From Watersipora subatra (Eukaryota > Bryozoa > Gymnolaemata > Cheilostomatida > Watersiporidae): a DNA stretch of 64,000 nt. Below the pieces are notes generated by a model that worked only from the letters and a program-made list of their open reading frames with translations, had not been told where the DNA came from and ran no database searches. The stretch spans positions 14,390,764 through 14,454,763 of the forward strand of contig NC_088709.1 in assembly GCF_963576615.1 (NCBI RefSeq), written 5' to 3'. Shown here one piece after another: positions 39,389-64,000 of the stretch. Position numbers and translations under genes: made by a program. The stretch's first letter is position 1. Every line of letters starts with the position of its first letter.

Positions 39389-40767
39389 ATGATAATTAAA
39401 TAACTTTATTTATTTGTACTCACCATGGCTCAAACGTACGTACAAGTCGGGATACAAGTATAGCCATACAAAATGATGAACAATAATTAACGCTTTGGAG
39501 TTGTCTTTCCACAAAGTAAATAAGAGTTGTCTACCTTTTACAACAATCCGCCATATTGTTTGTTACACCAAAAGTTGTAGTCTCCAAAATCATTCGTAAC
39601 AAAAACTGTTTCGTATTTAGAGCAACCAAAAGAAATCAAATATCTAAAAGTCTCTACACTTACTTCAAGACTTCAGTAAAACTTTTTTCTTTTTCAGTTC
39701 TAGAAATGTAGACTTTCACAGAAACTTTCAGTTTTTAACAAGTCGCGTTATTTTAGGTTAGGGAGGGTAGAAAATTATGAACAGCAACTTGATTCGCTGT
39801 ATCTTATTTTCCACATTCAAGCAATTCGATGGAAAGAATATTGTTATTATTATTTGAGTAAAAATTAAAAAAATGAATTTATTATAATTCAAAAATTAAC
39901 TATATATATATTTCATCACTAAATTCCCGAATAGCATTAATGGTAACATTACTCACTAATGCTACGCATCCACTGATAAGAAAGGTAAAAGCTAGTTCCC
40001 ATCAGAAAAGTCGTGCGCTCTAGGCCTGCGGTATATACGGTAGTTATACCGTATATATCTGCATGTATATACTTAGAGGCCTCAATAAGCTAAAAAAGTT
40101 ACAATAAGCTGAGAAAGCTACATAATCCTGCAAACCTGTCTGATAGACTTTTTCTTCTAAAGCCTAGCTGGCTTCCTTAACCTAAGTTCCTGTAACATAG
40201 TCAGGTACCCGAGATACGCGTGCATAAACACAAGCGAGACTTTTCTGATGGGATATTTCTACCGTATATACCGCATGCCTAGGGCGCACGACTTTTCTGA
40301 TGGGAACTAGCTTTTACCGATAAGAAATTCCAAACTTTTCCACAGGATGGCTTTTCCACAGGATGGCTTTTCCACAAGGATGACTCACAGTTTACTTAAC
40401 AACAAGCAATTATTTAATCAGTATTTTAGGCGTAGTCACTTTTATGGTGAAGGCACAGTGGTCAAACCACACTTATAGTCGTTAACATTTTTTGCTATTA
40501 GACATAATTTGACGTTAATGCGTAATTGTGTATAATATATCGTGACTTCATATTTATAAACATTTCATGCATTTTGCCAACAGGCAGGTATAAACAATAC
40601 ATTATACTTTTTACATTATCAATATTGGAAAGATGTTGGTTTTTTTGTTGTAGAGGAACTTGCAGCATTTTGTAAAAGTGTATTTTGACTGAGTTGATGA
40701 ATTTTCATCTCTGAAGCGCTGAGCAGCAGCCAAAGAATCGCCATAATAATCATCATTATCAGTAGAC
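39389..40767. promoter_or_regulatory. Divergent intergenic region between the zinc-finger and NSF genes
   Basis: No coding gene. AATCCGCCATATTG near 39546 resembles a YY1 site and may mark a promoter. The foldback MITE at 39984-40318 divides the region. The NSF transcription start should lie to the left of 40768. The 82-residue minus frame at 40859-40611 is a shadow over NSF exon 1. Confidence 0.4.
39984..40318. mobile_element. MULE-type foldback MITE, 335 bp, with 9-bp target duplication
   Basis: 58-bp terminal inverted repeats (39984-40041 and 40261-40318), starting GGTAAAAGCTAGTTCCCATC, differ at two positions. They are flanked by the identical 9-bp direct repeat GATAAGAAA (39975-39983 and 40319-40327). 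A 9-bp duplication with long inverted repeats is characteristic of Mutator-like elements. There is no coding capacity. The motif CTTTTCTGATGGGA recurs internally near 40240. The intact duplication suggests a fairly recent insertion. Confidence 0.88.
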
Positions 40768-61429
<20,662 letters not shown>

Positions 61430-62880
61430 CTGTTTTATTACTTCCATGTCAAGTGACATCCAGCCTCTACGAGCTGCCTCTAGTAGGAGAGGGTCATCAC
61501 TTGAAGTGTCTGCTGCTCATTTTTCAGAGGGTCTGTGCATTCAGCTGTTGTCAAATAATAAAACTTATGTTTTCCCTGTTGCTCTTATTAACGCACGAGA
61601 AGTCTGGAAATCCGTATGGTAATATATGCCAGCTATAGTTCGATTGACCGCGGTTTACATCAGCGTGATATCTCTCAAAAAAAAGAATAATTTAGAAAGA
61701 CTAGTAAAACTCTTCTTGTAAGTGTTGAGGTATCCCAGACTTTCACAAATGCCAACAACAAAGTAATTCCACAATTTATTATTACTTTTTTGTCCAAACC
61801 ATTTTACTTTCATCCGAGATCGAGTTAAAGTAGTGAGTGATACTTCCATGTTTTAATGCATCGAGTTTTGTTGTTACTTGTTGTTTACCGTTATTTATAT
61901 CTGATCGTATATATTTATAGCTATTGTTCTATGATTTTTCTATAATAAAACGACATATTGTTATTATTATATTCAACTAATAGTCATTATTGGTAACTTT
62001 GCATAATGAAACAATGCCTGGGAGGGTAAGCATCCTAAACCGTCATTTCTCAAAAGCTTTATGGTATAGCTGGTTATTGTTAGCTTTTTGGAGCTCATTT
62101 GAATTACAAAGGCAAAATTATATTAACTCTTATTACCATTATATACTATAGTTGTTGTATACACGCCTTCCTGTCTTATTGCTATGCGAAATACCTGAGG
62201 ATTTTGGGTCGTTGAGTTGTAGTTATCGTCGTCCATTTTCTAGGCGGCTATAAGAAAAAAGAAAATTTTTTTTTCATTGAGCAGAAAAAAATTGGATGCT
62301 ATGCATGTTTTATTAAGCAGGATTGGTGTTTACAAAAGTACTAATTTAAACTTGAATAGTTACAAACGGATAAGATTTTATAAGCTTTTTGAAAAATGTT
62401 ATAATAGATAGTAGGTTTGGTAATAATTGGTCCAGCATTACATGAGAACAATAATTTTTATTGACCTGTTGATGTGCATGTGAAGATAGGTCTATTTGTC
62501 ATGACGCATCTTATTGTTTCAAATGCTGTAGAATTTTTATCAACCTTAGTGAGAGAAACACTAGATGTTAAAACTCATCAAAATGCAGAAAAATAAACTA
62601 ATATGCTATAAAGACTTGCTTAGTTCATATTTTATTATTAACGACAAAGCATGGTAATGTGGAAAGGCGCACATCACAGCTCATGGCAGTATACCCTATA
62701 GGTTACGGATAGCATAGCTCAGTGTCGTGTATGATATAGTCCGGAGACATTCAAATATACTTTTTTGGATTTCTTGTTACCATAGAAACCCAGACAAGGT
62801 AAATGAATACGTGTAAGTGGACAGAAGTGTAGTACTGGCTGACCTTGCCAAGATTCACGGTGCATTTGCTTTATAATGAT
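61430..62880. other. NSF 3' UTR and AT-rich intergenic region
   Basis: The NSF 3' UTR runs from 61430 to about 61580. The rest is AT-rich with no supported gene, tRNA or clear repeat; short frames here lack features. Confidence 0.6.
61557..61562 (+). terminator. NSF: AATAAA poly(A) signal of NSF
   Basis: A canonical signal 128 bp after the NSF stop codon (61427-61429), followed by a TTATGTTTTCCCTGTTGCTC T/G-rich stretch. Confidence 0.75.
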
Positions 62881-62882
62881 AC

Positions 62883-63265
62883 TAGGTGGATGTTCTGGTA
62901 TTAAAAATCAGCCTAAAAACAAGGAGGGTTAATGCAGTTGTTTGCCACTTGCTATTCGCTTGGCACATTGCCAATGGCTAAAAAAGCATAAAATTACGCT
63001 ACCGCGCTCCGTGAGGTTGAGCCATCACTTTGTGTCGTAACGAAGAACGGTAGCGTTTCTACAAGCCATATAACTACATATATTGCCTAATTAGTCTGTC
63101 AAGCTTGTGTTGCTTAATTGGTAAGGAATTGGACTGGTGAGCGGCGACAGGAGGGGGAAGGTTCTGAGATCAAATCCTCTGTGATACGGAGTCTTTATTC
63201 CAAGATTTTAATAGCTATAGCTGAACATATGCAATGACACAAACTTTGAGATATAGATTGGCTTG
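62883..63265 (+). mobile_element. tRNA-related SINE, uninterrupted copy
   Basis: Head CTAGGTGGATGTTCTGGTAT then TAAAAATCAGCC; body CTTGGCACATTGCCAATGG; tRNA-like module TGTTGCTTAATTGGTAAGGA (A box) and GGTTCTGAGATCAAATCCTC (B box); then ATTCCAAGATTTTAATAGCT and the tail CAAACTTTGAGATATAGATT. It serves as the uninterrupted reference for the split copy at 13852-14997. Confidence 0.75.
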
Positions 63266-63299
63266 CACTACTTACAGTATATATATGACACTATATATA

Positions 63300-63735
63300 G
63301 TTAAACGCCCGGCATTGCACTGGCAATATAAAACAGTTTACAAACAGTGGCAGGTAATGTACTTGTCATTGGTTAAGTTGACTAATTAGCCAATGACAAA
63401 ATCAGCATATTGGCTTATTTGAGTAACTCAAGCTAGTAATTTAAGCTTGCTTATATTGATAAACTTACTATAATAAGAGGCATGAAGCTGGCTTGGCTTA
63501 CATTACGTGTCACACAATGTCGTCATGGGTATTTTAACCGATGTAATGAATATGATGCCACAATTATTCCATTGCATATGCGTCTTGGACCAGTGGTTTA
63601 GCACAACTGTCTGCAGACCAGGTAAATCTGAGTTCAAATTCAGTTTGAAGTGGGTTTTTCAATCCTAAAACTTTATCGCTACAACTGGACGCACGGATGT
63701 TAAGCGACAAACACTGAGATATATAGATTAGCAAT
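63300..63735 (+). mobile_element. tRNA-related SINE, same family as 29424-29890
   Basis: Head ACGCCCGGCATTGCACTGGC, body GTTGACTAATTAGCCAATGA, tRNA-like module CCAGTGGTTTAGCACAACTG and GAGTTCAAATTCAGTTT (63588-63650), and tail GACAAACACTGAGATATATA. It lies in intergenic DNA near the window end. Confidence 0.72.
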
Positions 63736-64000
63736 AATTTCAACTCAAACAAATTTTTTCCAAATTATGCCATACATAAAACAAAAAAGATCTCCAGTTA
63801 GCCATTGAGATGCTTCAAATAAATGCTTCGGCGTTTAAAAAGCCTTCCTCTGTTAAGTGAATGGATATTGGGTGGAAAATTGTTAAAGCAGGTAGCAATG
63901 ATATTTTTAAAGTAATCGGTAGAGGCTGTATGCGATTTGTTCATATCACGTAAGTTGAAATGAGTTGAAAACCTGTTATTATAGAGCTGAAACTGATGAA

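Overview
The window is nuclear DNA from an invertebrate animal. It is AT-rich, its genes are split by many GT-AG introns, and it is dense in minisatellites, tRNA-derived SINEs, MITEs and decayed LINE and LTR elements. The protein families (NSF, an SRSF10-like SR protein, a C2H2 zinc-finger protein) and the repeat load suggest a lophotrochozoan such as a bryozoan or mollusc. That placement is an inference; I cannot name the species.

Layout. (1) 1-2022 is a 58-bp satellite-like array that runs off the left edge. (2) 2049-15161, minus strand: a 15-exon gene for a roughly 925-residue, Ser-rich, partly coiled-coil protein I do not recognise; its introns hold minisatellites with 39-bp and 30-bp units. 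(3) 13.85-21.1 kb: a transposon graveyard with a SINE split by a LINE, a second LINE fragment, a Gypsy-like relic and a third LINE relic. (4) 21922-24306, plus strand: a six-exon SRSF10-like splicing factor of 233 residues with an apparent U12-type (ATATCC) intron. (5) 24569-38562, minus strand: a 13-exon gene for a ten-finger C2H2 protein of about 819 residues, possibly related to ZNF335, convergent with the SR gene. (6) 40768-61429, plus strand: the complete 18-exon NSF gene, 744 residues, divergent from the zinc-finger gene, with introns full of MITEs and tandem repeats. (7) 61.6-64 kb: AT-rich intergenic DNA ending in two SINE copies.

The genes are not an operon and have no shared pathway. 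NSF is the ATPase that disassembles SNARE complexes, the SR protein regulates splicing, and the zinc-finger protein is probably a nuclear DNA-binding regulator. The most interesting signals are the U12-type intron of the SR gene with a purine-rich candidate exon inside it; a 61-nt hairpin near the zinc-finger gene whose two arms match one of that gene's own exons; a minisatellite that grew over a splice donor; and two MITE families with clear target-site duplications. Exon borders were worked out by hand from splice sites, phase and family similarity, without transcript data.
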